A DNA stretch of 64,000 nt, taken from Vibrio spartinae (GTDB lineage: Bacteria; Pseudomonadota; Gammaproteobacteria; Enterobacterales; Vibrionaceae). Positions 40,163 through 50,054 of this stretch are shown here, one piece after another. Position 1 is the stretch's first letter, and every line of letters begins with the position of its first letter. The position numbers and the translations under genes were made by a program. The stretch lies in assembly GCF_024347135.1 (NCBI RefSeq), contig NZ_AP024908.1, forward strand, positions 1 to 64,000, read 5' to 3'. The notes under the pieces are model-generated. The model saw only the letters and a program-made list of their open reading frames with translations. It was not told the origin of the DNA and searched no databases.

Positions 40163-42079
40163 TTAAAGTTTAAAACGCCCGACAATGTTGATGAGGTTAT
40201 GGTTGATATCATTGATGCCTTCCATGCCTGACAGAGACTGCTGTCCATTCTGATTCAATTCATTGACGATATCATTCAGCGCGGACATATTGCGACTAAT
40301 CTCATGAGTGACACTGCTTTGTTCTTCTGCCGCAGTGGCAATTTGAGAACTTAAATCATTAATTTTGTAAATGAATTCGGTCATTTTTTCCAGACTGACT
40401 GCCACATTTTCAGAGCCGGTTGAGGTCTCCAGACAACGTTCTCTGGTATGCGCCATCGAATCGACAATGGTTTCTGTTCCCTTGAGCAGGTGAGACAGTG
40501 CCTCTTCTATTTCTTCTGTGCTTTTCTTGGTTCTGCTGGCCAGATTTCTGACTTCATCCGCAACAACGGCAAACCCACGCCCCTGTTCTCCGGCGCGTGC
40601 TGCTTCGATAGCGGCATTGAGTGCCAGTAGATTGGTTTGTTCTGCAATACTACCGATCACGGTCAGAATGGAATGGATACTCTGGGTCTCATTATTCATA
40701 TTTTGAATGTGAGTTGAAGAGTTCTCCACATCATTCATTAATTCAGAGACAGTATGTTGAGACTGAGTCATGATTTGGCTTGATTCAGTGCTGGTTTCAT
40801 TTGCCTGTTGAGTCAAATTGGCCGTATTAGCAGCATCTGATGCCATCGATTCGGCCGTTGCATTCATCTCTTCAATTGCAGTGACCACTTGTTCCGTTTC
40901 TATGACGTGATTTTTTAGGATCGCAGAGTTGTGTTCCGAAAGTTGCTTCATGTCTCCGATATTGGTTTGAAGCAGACCGGATGCGCTTTGGATTTCCTGC
41001 ATCATTTCCTGCAAGCTACCAATGAACTGATTAATTCCCCCGGCAATTTGTCCCAGATCATCATTGGAATTAACATCCAAACGTTGGGTCAGATCACCAT
41101 CACCACGAGAGAGACCGGCAATCATATTTTTCAGAGAAATAATGGGACGATATAAGACCTGAATAACAAAGAAGGCAATGATCACACTCACGATAGTGGC
41201 AATGATAGTTGTCGTAATGGCAGTCCGTTTGGCCGAGATCAGTCCTTTAAATGCAATCGTTCTATTGAGACCGATCATGAAATACCAGTTTTTATTGGCA
41301 ACCTTAATCCGATGCGTAAACAAAATTTTATCTTGGCCGTTCAGTATATAATCTTGCATGGTCTGCTCTTGCTGGACGGCTTTGGTAACGACGTCTTTGA
41401 ACCAATCGAAATCCGTGCCTTTGTCTCCGGGTTTTATGCTATCAGAAGACGAAGCCAGCACGGTCGTATCTTGATTCAAAATTACAGCGACGGAACCTTC
41501 AATGTCGTTTGAGTCTTTAACCAACTGACTCAAAAAGGCAAGCTTCATATCAACACCGATCATCCCATCTTTAATTTTCTGAACGATACTGACCCAGTAA
41601 ACATCAGGATTAGATTCATCAGGATAGGGTTCTGTCATTGACGGATTGACCGCATTCCGACCATCTTTATAGTAGCTCATGGTGCGGATATCTCCGCTGT
41701 ACTTATGATCGGGCCAGGCTTCACTGGCCTGATTCCAATACGCATCGCCGGTCGCTTCAAACCCGATGAATGAGCTGCCGGTATTGAGTGTGGTCGCAAA
41801 AATTTTGGCTTGATTGATATAGTCTTGGGGAGACTGGCCAGGGAGAGAGGTATCTTTATACATTTCACCGATACCTTTTATGCCTTGCACTTTCTCGCTG
41901 ATGAACTGGGCGACCAAATCGGCTTTATTCGCCGCGTAATCTTTTCCGGATGCCGTGATCAATTGAGAAATTGCCTCAGCCTGTTTGATATAAGATATAT
42001 AGCTGGAAATGGATACAGAGGCACCAACGAGTAACATCACTGAAATCAGTAATACTTGTTTAAGTCCGTATTTTTTCAT
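40163..42079 (-). CDS. Methyl-accepting chemotaxis protein with Cache domain
   Basis: 638-aa chemoreceptor: membrane helix (about 10-30), a large periplasmic domain of the double Cache type (about 35-275), a second helix (about 283-305), HAMP (about 306-360) and the signalling domain (about 370-638). The tip is [18 protein letters not shown] with [15 protein letters not shown]. The Cache domain suggests direct sensing of amino acids or small organic acids; the ligand cannot be read from sequence. It is a single gene. Confidence 0.9.
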   Translation of the reverse strand: MKKYGLKQVLLISVMLLVGASVSISSYISYIKQAEAISQLITASGKDYAANKADLVAQFISEKVQGIKGIGEMYKDTSLPGQSPQDYINQAKIFATTLNTGSSFIGFEATGDAYWNQASEAWPDHKYSGDIRTMSYYKDGRNAVNPSMTEPYPDESNPDVYWVSIVQKIKDGMIGVDMKLAFLSQLVKDSNDIEGSVAVILNQDTTVLASSSDSIKPGDKGTDFDWFKDVVTKAVQQEQTMQDYILNGQDKILFTHRIKVANKNWYFMIGLNRTIAFKGLISAKRTAITTTIIATIVSVIIAFFVIQVLYRPIISLKNMIAGLSRGDGDLTQRLDVNSNDDLGQIAGGINQFIGSLQEMMQEIQSASGLLQTNIGDMKQLSEHNSAILKNHVIETEQVVTAIEEMNATAESMASDAANTANLTQQANETSTESSQIMTQSQHTVSELMNDVENSSTHIQNMNNETQSIHSILTVIGSIAEQTNLLALNAAIEAARAGEQGRGFAVVADEVRNLASRTKKSTEEIEEALSHLLKGTETIVDSMAHTRERCLETSTGSENVAVSLEKMTEFIYKINDLSSQIATAAEEQSSVTHEISRNMSALNDIVNELNQNGQQSLSGMEGINDINHNLINIVGRFKL

Positions 42080-42177
42080 ATTGAATCCTTCCGGATAATT
42101 GGTCTCATAAACTTTTTCGGCATGGTTTATTCAAAGTTTAGTATTCTTTTTGATAATAAAGTAATTTGTATTGATAT

Positions 42178-42205
42178 AAACCTGAAGAATTTTTTCTTCA
42201 GGTTT
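42178..42205 (-). terminator. Hairpin after ribB
   Basis: Perfect 12-bp stem AAACCTGAAGAA / TTCTTCAGGTTT with a T4 loop, 25 bp past the ribB stop. The T-run on the ribB side is weak (TTTATAT), but the position suits a terminator. Confidence 0.6.
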
Positions 42206-42229
42206 AATTATTGTGCGGAATGGATTTGA

Positions 42230-42886
42230 TTAGGCAGATTTCAGATGTTTCTGAAGCAGGTAGGTTGCGATGTCTTCAATGGTCAGCACCGGTAAATCAT
42301 GTTGATGACTAAAACGGATAATCTCCGGTGTTTGTGCCATCGTGCCATCTTCATTGGTCACTTCACATAAAATGCCCGCGGGTTGTAGTCCTGCCAGTTT
42401 CATCAGCTCAACCGTCCCTTCGGTATGACCCCGGCGGACTAACACGCCACCATCCCGGGCTCGCAGTGGGAACACATGCCCGGGGCGGGCCAAATCATCG
42501 CCTTTTGTTTCCGGGTGAACGGCTGTTTTGATCGTTGTCACCCGATCTGCGGCAGAAACGCCGGTGGTTACGCCGACTTTCGCTTCAATACTCACGGTAA
42601 ATGCTGTTTGGTTCTGACTGTTGTTTATTTGAACCATTGGCGGCAATTCCAGACGATCTGCATCTTTTTCTGTTAAGCACAGACAAACAATCCCACTGCA
42701 TTCACGGATCATGAGTGCCATTTGTGATGGGGTCAGATGTTCTGCTGAATAAATAAGATCGCCTTCATTTTCCCGGTCTTCATCGTCAAGCAGTAAGACG
42801 CCTTTTCCTTCTCTTAATGCTTGCAATGCGGTTTCGACGCGATGTATCGGGTCACCGAATTCGGCGAGTAAATTTAACTGATTCAT
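42230..42886 (-). CDS. ribB: 3,4-dihydroxy-2-butanone 4-phosphate synthase
   Basis: Makes the four-carbon precursor of riboflavin from ribulose 5-phosphate. The 218-aa stand-alone RibB has the acidic active-site loop [11 protein letters not shown] (about 35-45) and the conserved [17 protein letters not shown] (about 150-166). It is monocistronic. An FMN riboswitch in its leader shows control by flavin level. Confidence 0.95.
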   Translation of the reverse strand: MNQLNLLAEFGDPIHRVETALQALREGKGVLLLDDEDRENEGDLIYSAEHLTPSQMALMIRECSGIVCLCLTEKDADRLELPPMVQINNSQNQTAFTVSIEAKVGVTTGVSAADRVTTIKTAVHPETKGDDLARPGHVFPLRARDGGVLVRRGHTEGTVELMKLAGLQPAGILCEVTNEDGTMAQTPEIIRFSHQHDLPVLTIEDIATYLLQKHLKSA

Positions 42887-43008
42887 GGTTACCTCTATGT
42901 CGTTGTTCTACCAGAATCAGGGCAAATATGAGGGATGATAAATCACAGACACAACTTCCCCACTGCGGGAAGCCCGGTACAGGAAAGCGTTGTGACTATA
43001 CTTAATTC

Positions 43009-43148
43009 TCTCTCATCCGGACTATAACCGTCGGCTCTGGCTTGGGACCAGATCTGCTTGACCCTGATATAGATACATATCAGGCGCTCGTGGGCTCGTC
43101 AGACTTATTTCTGACCTACCACCGGTGGGGAATTCCGCCCCGCCCTGA
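43009..43148 (-). promoter_or_regulatory. FMN riboswitch (RFN element)
   Basis: On the minus strand it begins AGGGCGGGGCGGAATTCCCC, then ACCGGTGGTA, and ends in GCCGACGGTTATAGTCCGGA, followed by TGAGAGAG. These are the invariant blocks of the RFN aptamer. It lies 123 nt upstream of ribB. The spacer holds a CTTTCC / GGGGAAG-type hairpin that may be the expression platform; without a clear T-run, control may be at translation. Confidence 0.95.
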
Positions 43149-43335
43149 GAATATTAAACATACCGTACAGAAAATGAATGAATAGATTCAACCAATACGG
43201 CGCTCATATCATAAACTTGCCTAAGGTAAAAAAGAAGTGTCTTTTGACCGATGTAAACACGAGTGTGATTTCATGTCGTGTTTGTGTCCGGAGAAGTGGA
43301 TGCAAATTGAGTCGGTGATCACATGGGGAGCAAGC

Positions 43336-44274
43336 TCACCGTTCAACCGTGGCGGTGTATGACGGATGACGGTCACACGGTTTGTCCCAGTAGGGCAGTT
43401 CACCATAGTACCCACTGATAAAGTCGATGAAGTGACGAATTTTGCTGGCCAGAAACTGACGGTTTGGATAAACCGCATATAATCCCATCATCTGGAGAGG
43501 GAACTGTTCGAGGACGACCAATTCACCCCGAGCCACGGCATTGTAAGTCAGGAACGTCGGTTGAATCGCAATTCCCTGATGCCGAATCGCTGCGTTGATC
43601 AGAATATCGCCATTATTGCTGACCAGCTGCGTATTTTGTTCACTAAATGGTGAATGCTCGCCCCATGATTCAGTCAGTTCTCTGCCTTCTGAGTAGCTAT
43701 AGCGAAGATAGCGGTGCTGAGTCAGATCCTCTGCGGTTTTCGGCTCGCCATACTCTGCCAGATATTGGGGGGAAGCACAGGTGACCATGCGGATCGGTGC
43801 AATTTTCCGCCCGATCAGCGACGAATTTTTCAGGTGGCCGATGCGCAGAGCGATATCAACATTGGCTTCCAGTAAATCGACTTTTTGATCGGTCAGAAAA
43901 AGCTGAACTTTGACTGACGGATAGCGTGACTGAAACGCTGCAATCGGTGCAGAAAGATGGTGAATACCGAAAGACATCGGTGCGCTGATATTGAGTGTTC
44001 CCGTCACCTGATTTTGCAGGTCGGTCAGGGAATTTTCCATTTCTTCAATATCCAGCAGCACTTGCTGACATCGTTGCAGATAGATGTGACCGGCTTCTGT
44101 TAGATTTATTTTGCGTGTTGTACGGGTCAGTAAGCGGGTTTTCAGATCGGATTCTAATTGAGAGACGTACTTACTGATGAGTTGGGGAGATAAGTTCATC
44201 CGGTCAGCGGCTTTATGAAAACTGCCTTCAGTTACGACGGAAGTAAACGCCTTCATCATCAGAAGTTTATTCAT
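43336..44274 (-). CDS. LysR-family regulator
   Basis: 312-aa LysR-type regulator: helix-turn-helix (about 1-60, with GSFHKAADRMNLSPQLISKY at about 17-36) and a substrate-binding domain. It resembles the subgroup that regulates a divergent gene encoding an enzyme for aromatic or quinone compounds. It is divergent from the dioxygenase gene across about 200 bp that contain two near-identical direct repeats, likely its operators. Confidence 0.85.
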   Translation of the reverse strand: MNKLLMMKAFTSVVTEGSFHKAADRMNLSPQLISKYVSQLESDLKTRLLTRTTRKINLTEAGHIYLQRCQQVLLDIEEMENSLTDLQNQVTGTLNISAPMSFGIHHLSAPIAAFQSRYPSVKVQLFLTDQKVDLLEANVDIALRIGHLKNSSLIGRKIAPIRMVTCASPQYLAEYGEPKTAEDLTQHRYLRYSYSEGRELTESWGEHSPFSEQNTQLVSNNGDILINAAIRHQGIAIQPTFLTYNAVARGELVVLEQFPLQMMGLYAVYPNRQFLASKIRHFIDFISGYYGELPYWDKPCDRHPSYTATVER

Positions 44275-44313
44275 AATATGGTATCGCGAATGGTTGGATG
44301 GCTTGTTTTTACC

Positions 44314-44433
44314 ATAAATCGGTTGGTAAGTATATCTGGGGAAAGCTGGGACGCTGCTTGGTCAATTCACAACAATACGTTGTTAATCATTCAATAGATA
44401 AGGGTTTTATCATAAATCAGTTGATCGGTATAT
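44314..44433. promoter_or_regulatory. Pair of direct repeats in the LysR/dioxygenase promoter region
   Basis: ATAAATCGGTTGGTAAGTATAT (split as ATAAATC..TTG....GTATAT) at 44314-44335 recurs as ATAAATC..TTG....GTATAT at 44412-44433. The copies are 98 bp apart. Such spaced half-sites in a divergent gap fit binding by the adjacent LysR protein. Confidence 0.5.
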
Positions 44434-44473
44434 TGAAGGTATCTGATGAAGTGACGGGTTAAGAGAGGTTGTG

Positions 44474-45274
44474 ATGAATAATGTACTGATGCCGACACTG
44501 TTTGTGTCTCACGGTTCTCCAATGATGATCGTGGAGCAATCTGAGACAACCGAATTTTTTACACAAATGGGTCAAACAATTCCACAGCCTGAGGCGATTA
44601 TCATATTCTCAGCACATTTCGATATCGCGGGTCCGGTGATGATTACCAGTGGCCAAACATTGGGGACGATCCATGACTTTTACGGTTTCCCTCAATCTCT
44701 TTACGAGGTTGAATATCCCGCCCACGGTGCACCTCAGTTAGCGCAAAAGGCCGGTGAACTGTTACAGAAAAGTGGTTTTTCAATCGCGCTCGATCAGACG
44801 CAAGGCTTGGATCATGGGGCATGGGTTCCGCTGCAATATATGTTTCCGCACCGGGATATTCCGGTGATCAGTGTTTCGATTAATAGTCAGGCAAGTGCTC
44901 AGATCCACTATGAATTAGGGCAAGCCTTATCTCCGTTGCGACGGGAAGGGGTGCTCTTCATCGGTTCCGGCGGGATCAGTCACAACCTGAGAGCGGTATT
45001 TTCTCAAGCGTCCGATCCGGAAAGTATTCACAAAATGCAACTGTTCACAGATTGGATCGCTGAGAAAATAGAGCATCGGGATGTTGAGGCGATTAATCAT
45101 TATTTACAAACGGCACCGCATGCGCTTTTCAATCATCCGACACCGGATCATTTTTTACCGCTTCCCTGTATTCTGGGTACCAGTGATGCCGCTGAAAATG
45201 GCAAAGTGTTGCATCGTTCGGTGGATATGGGGTTACTGGCGTTGGATGCATACGGGTTTGGCCTGACGGCGTAG
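44474..45274 (+). CDS. ygiD: LigB-type extradiol dioxygenase (YgiD/DODA-like)
   Basis: 266-aa class III extradiol ring-cleavage dioxygenase, of the 4,5-DOPA dioxygenase type. Conserved features: SHGSPMM near the N terminus with the metal His, HDFYGFP, LDHGAWVPL (about 114-122) and GSGGISHNL (about 167-175). It would cleave catechol-type rings using a metal (Zn or Fe) and O2; the natural substrate is uncertain. ATG at 44474 is preceded by AGAGAGG; GTG at 44471 is an alternative. It is probably activated by the divergent LysR gene. Confidence 0.86.
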   Translation: MNNVLMPTLFVSHGSPMMIVEQSETTEFFTQMGQTIPQPEAIIIFSAHFDIAGPVMITSGQTLGTIHDFYGFPQSLYEVEYPAHGAPQLAQKAGELLQKSGFSIALDQTQGLDHGAWVPLQYMFPHRDIPVISVSINSQASAQIHYELGQALSPLRREGVLFIGSGGISHNLRAVFSQASDPESIHKMQLFTDWIAEKIEHRDVEAINHYLQTAPHALFNHPTPDHFLPLPCILGTSDAAENGKVLHRSVDMGLLALDAYGFGLTA

Positions 45275-45310
45275 AAAATAAGGTGTCCATCTTATCGGGT
45301 GAAGATCATT

Positions 45311-46189
45311 TTATCCCAATCTTAGTGCATCTTTTGCGAGGATAAACCCGCCGATAATTGCGGCCTCATTTTTCAGTTGAGGTCTGACAATATAATGATC
45401 AATGTCGGGGATCTGAATATAGTGATTTAACTGTTGATTCACCGAAGTTTTGACCATTTCCAATATATGCTCCTGTTGCATGACTCCGCCACCCAGTATA
45501 ATTTTTGCCGGAGATAAAATCAGACTATATGTGACAATTGCTTGCGCCAAGTAATAAGCCTCAATTTCCCAGAGTGGATCATCTTTGCCAATTTGGTTCG
45601 GCGGCTGATGGGCTCGTTCAGCCAGAGCCGGCCCGGATGCCAGACCTTCTAAACAATCCGTGTGATAAGGACATATGCCGGCGAACGTATCCGATGGAAA
45701 ACGTTTGACGGCGATATGCCCCAGCTCCGGATGATGATACCCATTAAATATCTGCCGATCCACAACGACGCCCCCACCGATTCCGGTGCCGACTGTGATA
45801 TAGATACAGCTTTGTTCGCCAACCGCAGCACCGCGTTTTAACTCTCCCAAAGCCGCGACATTGACATCCGTATTCAGGGCGATCGGGATGCGATATTGTG
45901 CTTGTAATGCACCAAGGATATTAAAACCTTTCCATGCTAGCTTAGGTGTAGATTCAATATATCCGTAAGTCGGGGATGATAAATTCAGATCGATGGGACC
46001 AAAACATCCGACCCCCATAGCGGCAAGCGAATATGACGAGAAAAAGTCAGCGATTGCCCCCAGTGTCTGACTCGGATCTGTGGTTGGTACGCTGATTTTA
46101 TCAATCAGATTCAGATCTTGGTCAGCAACTGCTGCAATACATTTCGTTCCACCAGCTTCTATTGCACCTAACATGAATGTATCTAACAT
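45311..46189 (-). CDS. ROK-family fructokinase-like sugar kinase
   Basis: 292-aa ROK kinase. N-terminal ATP-binding motif GAIEAGGTKC (about 8-17); the zinc-binding segment GHIAVKR...CPYHTDCLEGLASGPAL (about 155-185) carries the ROK His and Cys ligands. It is closest in type to bacterial fructokinases of the ROK family. As last gene of the PTS/aldolase operon it may add a second phosphate to the imported sugar phosphate or act on a free ketose. GAGG precedes the ATG at 46189. Confidence 0.85.
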   Translation of the reverse strand: MLDTFMLGAIEAGGTKCIAAVADQDLNLIDKISVPTTDPSQTLGAIADFFSSYSLAAMGVGCFGPIDLNLSSPTYGYIESTPKLAWKGFNILGALQAQYRIPIALNTDVNVAALGELKRGAAVGEQSCIYITVGTGIGGGVVVDRQIFNGYHHPELGHIAVKRFPSDTFAGICPYHTDCLEGLASGPALAERAHQPPNQIGKDDPLWEIEAYYLAQAIVTYSLILSPAKIILGGGVMQQEHILEMVKTSVNQQLNHYIQIPDIDHYIVRPQLKNEAAIIGGFILAKDALRLG

Positions 46190-46255
46190 AACAGCCTCAT
46201 TTAATTATCATCAATAAAATACAGCAATAAAACACGGCAATAATACGCCCGTGCA

Positions 46256-46271
46256 ATATCACGCGTGATAT
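46256..46271. promoter_or_regulatory. 16-bp perfect palindrome
   Basis: ATATCACGCGTGATAT in the 153-bp gap between the first aldolase gene and the kinase gene. It could be an operator for separate control of the kinase or part of a processing hairpin. Nearby AT-rich stretches contain short repeats of the form GCAATAAAAC. Confidence 0.4.
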
Positions 46272-46342
46272 AACATATGAATCAGCATATTAAGCCGTGC
46301 TTTATTTTAAATAAAAATTAGAAGTTGCGTTGAACTCAGTAA

Positions 46343-47209
46343 TTATTGAAGATAAAGCTCAACTTTATTTATCGAATTAAATAATTTCATTTTTGTCCGA
46401 ATAACTTCTTTTGCCGCATCGATACAATCAGGATAAATAACATTTGGATCCCACCAAGTATTTTCTGAAAGAATCTCTCTACATTTATCAAAATAAGCCG
46501 CTTTCATATCACTTGAAATATTCACTTTCTGAATGCCGATTTCAATCGCACTGGCAATCTCTTCATCGGGATTTGCTGAACCACCGTGTAATACGAGAGG
46601 AATATCAACCCGGTTTGCAATATCTGCCAAAATATCCAGTTTCAGTTTGGGTTCCATATCTTTCGGATAAATACCATGTGCGGTTCCGATGGCAACGGCC
46701 AGCGTATCGACACCGGTTCGGGTGACGAAGTCTTCTGCTTCGGCGGGATCGGTATATATGACTTTGCTCACACCGCCTTCCACTGAGGTTCCTGTAGATC
46801 CGATGGTGCCTAACTCCGCCTCAACAGAGACCCCGATGGAATGTGCAGCTTCAACCACTTTTTTAGTTAACGTCACGTTATCTTCGTAAGGGAGCAGCGA
46901 ACCGTCGATCATCACCGAAGTAAACCCACAGCTGATCGCCCGCATCACATCATCAAACGAACCACCGTGATCTAAGTGAATGACAAAGGGAACCGGACTA
47001 TTTGACGTTCTCTTCGCGACATAGGCAAAAAAATCATCGGTCAAAAATGACAATTCCGTAGGATGGATAGAAATAATTGCCGGGGCCTGACAAGCTTCAG
47101 CTTCTTCAACCACTGCACGTACAAAACTACTGTCTGCCACATTGAAAGCACCGATGGCGAATTTATTTTTCTTGGCAACTGATAATAAATAATTCATTGA
47201 AACTAACAT
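46343..47209 (-). CDS. Class II ketose-bisphosphate aldolase, copy A
   Basis: 288-aa class II aldolase of the GatY/KbaY/FbaA family that splits a ketose bisphosphate into dihydroxyacetone phosphate and an aldehyde. Metal and catalytic residues are present: HLDHG (about 80-84), AELGTIG (about 137-143), GTAHGIYP (about 181) and LHGGS (about 210). It follows another aldolase copy by 25 bp. The pair are distinct paralogs rather than a recent duplicate. Confidence 0.87.
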   Translation of the reverse strand: MLVSMNYLLSVAKKNKFAIGAFNVADSSFVRAVVEEAEACQAPAIISIHPTELSFLTDDFFAYVAKRTSNSPVPFVIHLDHGGSFDDVMRAISCGFTSVMIDGSLLPYEDNVTLTKKVVEAAHSIGVSVEAELGTIGSTGTSVEGGVSKVIYTDPAEAEDFVTRTGVDTLAVAIGTAHGIYPKDMEPKLKLDILADIANRVDIPLVLHGGSANPDEEIASAIEIGIQKVNISSDMKAAYFDKCREILSENTWWDPNVIYPDCIDAAKEVIRTKMKLFNSINKVELYLQ

Positions 47210-47234
47210 AGATAAATTCCTTATAAATTCAACT

Positions 47235-48110
47235 TTAATGATGTAAATAATTACTCAGCAAGGATTTCCCTTCGGATCCAGAAATAGAAATGTAATACTT
47301 AATTATTTCTTTACTCTGTTCTTCAGCTTGTCGAATAACTTCCCAGTAATTTTTATTTGGATTCTCATGGAGCTGCTCTTGAATACTATTCACATTGGCT
47401 TTCATAAAATCGCTCCCAACATTAATTTTATTAATGCCCAATGCGACTGATTGTTTGATATTGTCAGCACCCACGCCGGATCCCCCATGTAAAACTAAAG
47501 GCGCATGTGTTGCTTGCTTAATTTTTGTCAGAATATCGAAATTCAATTCTGGCACTACGCCTTGCGGATAGTGGCCATGTGAAGAACCATATGAGACCGC
47601 CAAAGCGTCAATCCCGGTTTCATCAATAAATTTTTTCGCTTGGTCAGGATTGGTAAACATGGCTTCATTGGTGTAATCCCCCGACATTGTCAGGCCAATA
47701 TTTCCCAGCTCACCTTCGACACTGGCATCATATATTTTGGCAAAATCCACGATTTCTTTGGTGTAGCGGATATTTTCATCAAATGAATACTTGGATGCAT
47801 CGACCATCACGCTCGAAAAACCGTCAACCATACATTTTTTGATTAAGCCAATATCTTCTCCGTGATCCAAATTTAAAGCGACATCGACATTGGCCCGACG
47901 TGCCAGTTCAATCACCAGCGGTGTGATCAATTTGCTGTCACAGTGATGACATAGGTGTTCCTGAACAATATCGATAATCATCGGTGCACGCAGTTCCTGC
48001 GCAGCTGATATCACACTCCTGACGGTTTCCAGGTTGAAGCAGTTTATTGCCATAACAGCGTAATTCTGCTGATTCGCCTGAGATAGCATCTTTTTCATAG
48101 AGACATACAT
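47235..48110 (-). CDS. Class II ketose-bisphosphate aldolase, copy B
   Basis: 291-aa paralog of copy A. The catalytic Asp and metal His are kept (NLDHGED, about 80-86), though the first His of the HxDH motif is Asn here. GELGNIG, SSHGHYP and LHGGSG are also present. The difference at the active-site strand hints at a different substrate or a partner role. The gene lies 17 bp from the EIIC gene and is clearly co-transcribed. Confidence 0.86.
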   Translation of the reverse strand: MYVSMKKMLSQANQQNYAVMAINCFNLETVRSVISAAQELRAPMIIDIVQEHLCHHCDSKLITPLVIELARRANVDVALNLDHGEDIGLIKKCMVDGFSSVMVDASKYSFDENIRYTKEIVDFAKIYDASVEGELGNIGLTMSGDYTNEAMFTNPDQAKKFIDETGIDALAVSYGSSHGHYPQGVVPELNFDILTKIKQATHAPLVLHGGSGVGADNIKQSVALGINKINVGSDFMKANVNSIQEQLHENPNKNYWEVIRQAEEQSKEIIKYYISISGSEGKSLLSNYLHH

Positions 48111-48127
48111 GTGATTTAACCCTCTAT

Positions 48128-49213
48128 TTATTGAGAAATTTTGATCGATGAGAGATCGAGTTCTTCTTCATCCTCATCTTCTGTCGCTGAGTCGTCTTCC
48201 TTCGGTTTTTTCTTCAGGATGACAAGCAGTAATGCGGTAATGAGTGAGCCGGCCAGCAAAGCGATACAAAATGAGAGAGGGTGGTTCATGGCCGGTACAA
48301 TAAACATACCGCCGGACGGTACCGGAGAGCCGATTCCTAGATACATCGATATACCACCGCCAATCGCAGCACCCACGGTACATGAGAAAATTACCCGGAT
48401 TGGATCGACGGCCGCGATAGGAATGACGCCTTCGGTGATCATGCAAATCCCCATCGGGAATGCGATTTTGATATTGTTTTTCTCAGAAGTGGAGTAGATT
48501 TGTTTACCAATGAGTTTGGATATGAGTAAAGAGATCGTGACCCCGAAAGGCGGCACCATCGACGCTAATATTTTGATCGCTTCCGGCTCTTTAATCCCCT
48601 CTAGTAATAGTCCGTCGGCAAACAGAGAAGCCACTTTATTGACTGGACCGCCAAAATCAAAGGCCGCCATGCCACCCATAATCATACCAAAGACAAACCG
48701 GGTTCCGCCCTGCATACTCATCAGGAAAGTGGTTAACACATGGGTTGCCCAGACAATGGGAACGCCAATGACGAAATACATCAGGATGCCAATACAAACG
48801 GTGGAGACCAACGGGATGATCATCATCGGCATCAAGCCTTGGGCCCAGCTCGGGACTTTGATTCTGTCTTTTAAAAATAAGATAAAGAATCCGACCACAT
48901 AGCCGCCTAACATCCCGCCAAGGAATCCGGCGCCAATTGAATTGGCAATCAGCCCCATCATCAATCCGGGGGCTATCCCCGGCCGATCAGCAATCGAATA
49001 GGCGATTGCCGCAGAGATTACCGGGGCCAGTAATCCCATTCCGAGGACTCCCAGAGAGACCAGTGCATCGGGAATATTATAGGCAGCTTTATAGTCATGA
49101 ATGACGTTACCTCCGGTTAAATTGCCTATTGCAATCAATAGACCGGCAGTGACAACTAAAGGCAACATGTAGGATATAGCAGTTAATGCATGCTTTTTAA
49201 GTTCAAGTTTCAT
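48128..49213 (-). CDS. Fructose-family PTS permease EIIC
   Basis: 361-aa membrane permease of the fructose/mannitol-type PTS. About nine hydrophobic segments are visible; family motifs include GGMLGGYVVGFF and FDFGGPVNKVA (about 190-200), and ITEGVIPIAAVDP (about 258-270). It ends in an unusual highly acidic tail (EDDSATEDEDEEELDLSS). It works with the separate EIIB and EIIA encoded just upstream in the operon. The substrate is a ketose or polyol not defined by sequence. Confidence 0.9.
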   Translation of the reverse strand: MKLELKKHALTAISYMLPLVVTAGLLIAIGNLTGGNVIHDYKAAYNIPDALVSLGVLGMGLLAPVISAAIAYSIADRPGIAPGLMMGLIANSIGAGFLGGMLGGYVVGFFILFLKDRIKVPSWAQGLMPMMIIPLVSTVCIGILMYFVIGVPIVWATHVLTTFLMSMQGGTRFVFGMIMGGMAAFDFGGPVNKVASLFADGLLLEGIKEPEAIKILASMVPPFGVTISLLISKLIGKQIYSTSEKNNIKIAFPMGICMITEGVIPIAAVDPIRVIFSCTVGAAIGGGISMYLGIGSPVPSGGMFIVPAMNHPLSFCIALLAGSLITALLLVILKKKPKEDDSATEDEDEEELDLSSIKISQ

Positions 49214-49235
49214 CGTTTAACTCTCTATAATAAAG

Positions 49236-49553
49236 TTATACTTTAGGAATCATATCTTCCTGTAATTTATTGATTAACGCCTTAGGAGATTTAATTAATA
49301 ATTGCGTTGGTACTTCAACGATACGTTTTCCCGCAAATCTCTCTTTTCCTGATACTTTTATATCAGCGGCAATAATAACAACGTCCGCTTCGGCAATATT
49401 TTCTTTTCTTAATTCATTTTCTACACCGATGGTTCCCTGAGTTTCTACGTAAATACTATGTCCTAAAGATTGTGCAGCTTTTATCAGTTTTTCTTTAGCG
49501 ATATAGGTGTGGGCGATTCCAGAGGTGCAGGCTGTAATAGCGACTATGTTCAT
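49236..49553 (-). CDS. Fructose-family PTS EIIB
   Basis: 105-aa cytoplasmic phosphocarrier. The active Cys is residue 9 in ITACTSGIAHTYIA. It passes phosphate from EIIA to the sugar entering through EIIC. It lies 22 bp before the EIIC gene and 4 bp after the EIIA gene. Confidence 0.9.
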   Translation of the reverse strand: MNIVAITACTSGIAHTYIAKEKLIKAAQSLGHSIYVETQGTIGVENELRKENIAEADVVIIAADIKVSGKERFAGKRIVEVPTQLLIKSPKALINKLQEDMIPKV

Positions 49554-49557
49554 AGTT

Positions 49558-50019
49558 TTAGTCCTCTTCTATGTTTCCAAATAAACTGAATAGTTCTTCT
49601 TTTGATTTGATGTTTAAAAGTTGATCTAATAAATCATCATCTGCTAAAAGCTCAGATACATGAGCTAATAATTTTATATGTACGGTAGATTTATCTATCA
49701 TTCTGACGGCAAATAAAATAATGAAGCGAACGGGAAGATCATCTAAAGATTCCCATGCGATATCATGAGGTGTTTTCCCAATGGCAATCGATGTCTTAAT
49801 CACTGAATCTGATTTTCCATGAGGAATCGCAATGTAAGATCCCAACCCAGTTTCACCTTCATGCTCTCTTAAATAAACATCCTTTAAAAAAGCATCAACA
49901 TCTGAAATACAACCATTGTCGTAAAGCATATGACAAAGTTCATTTAATACTTCATCTTTCGTCTTTGCCTGAAGATTTAAATTAATTAGTTTTTCATTCA
50001 ATACGTTTCTGATATTCAT
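49558..50019 (-). CDS. Fructose-family PTS EIIA
   Basis: 153-aa phosphocarrier of the PTS-EIIA type 2 (fructose/mannitol) family. The active His is in YIAIPHGKSD (about 65). It accepts phosphate from HPr and hands it to EIIB. It is the second gene of the operon, after the PRD regulator, which it may also phosphorylate. Confidence 0.9.
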   Translation of the reverse strand: MNIRNVLNEKLINLNLQAKTKDEVLNELCHMLYDNGCISDVDAFLKDVYLREHEGETGLGSYIAIPHGKSDSVIKTSIAIGKTPHDIAWESLDDLPVRFIILFAVRMIDKSTVHIKLLAHVSELLADDDLLDQLLNIKSKEELFSLFGNIEED

Positions 50020-50054
50020 TTCAGCTTACCATTTCAATTGATTAAAGATTCTAT

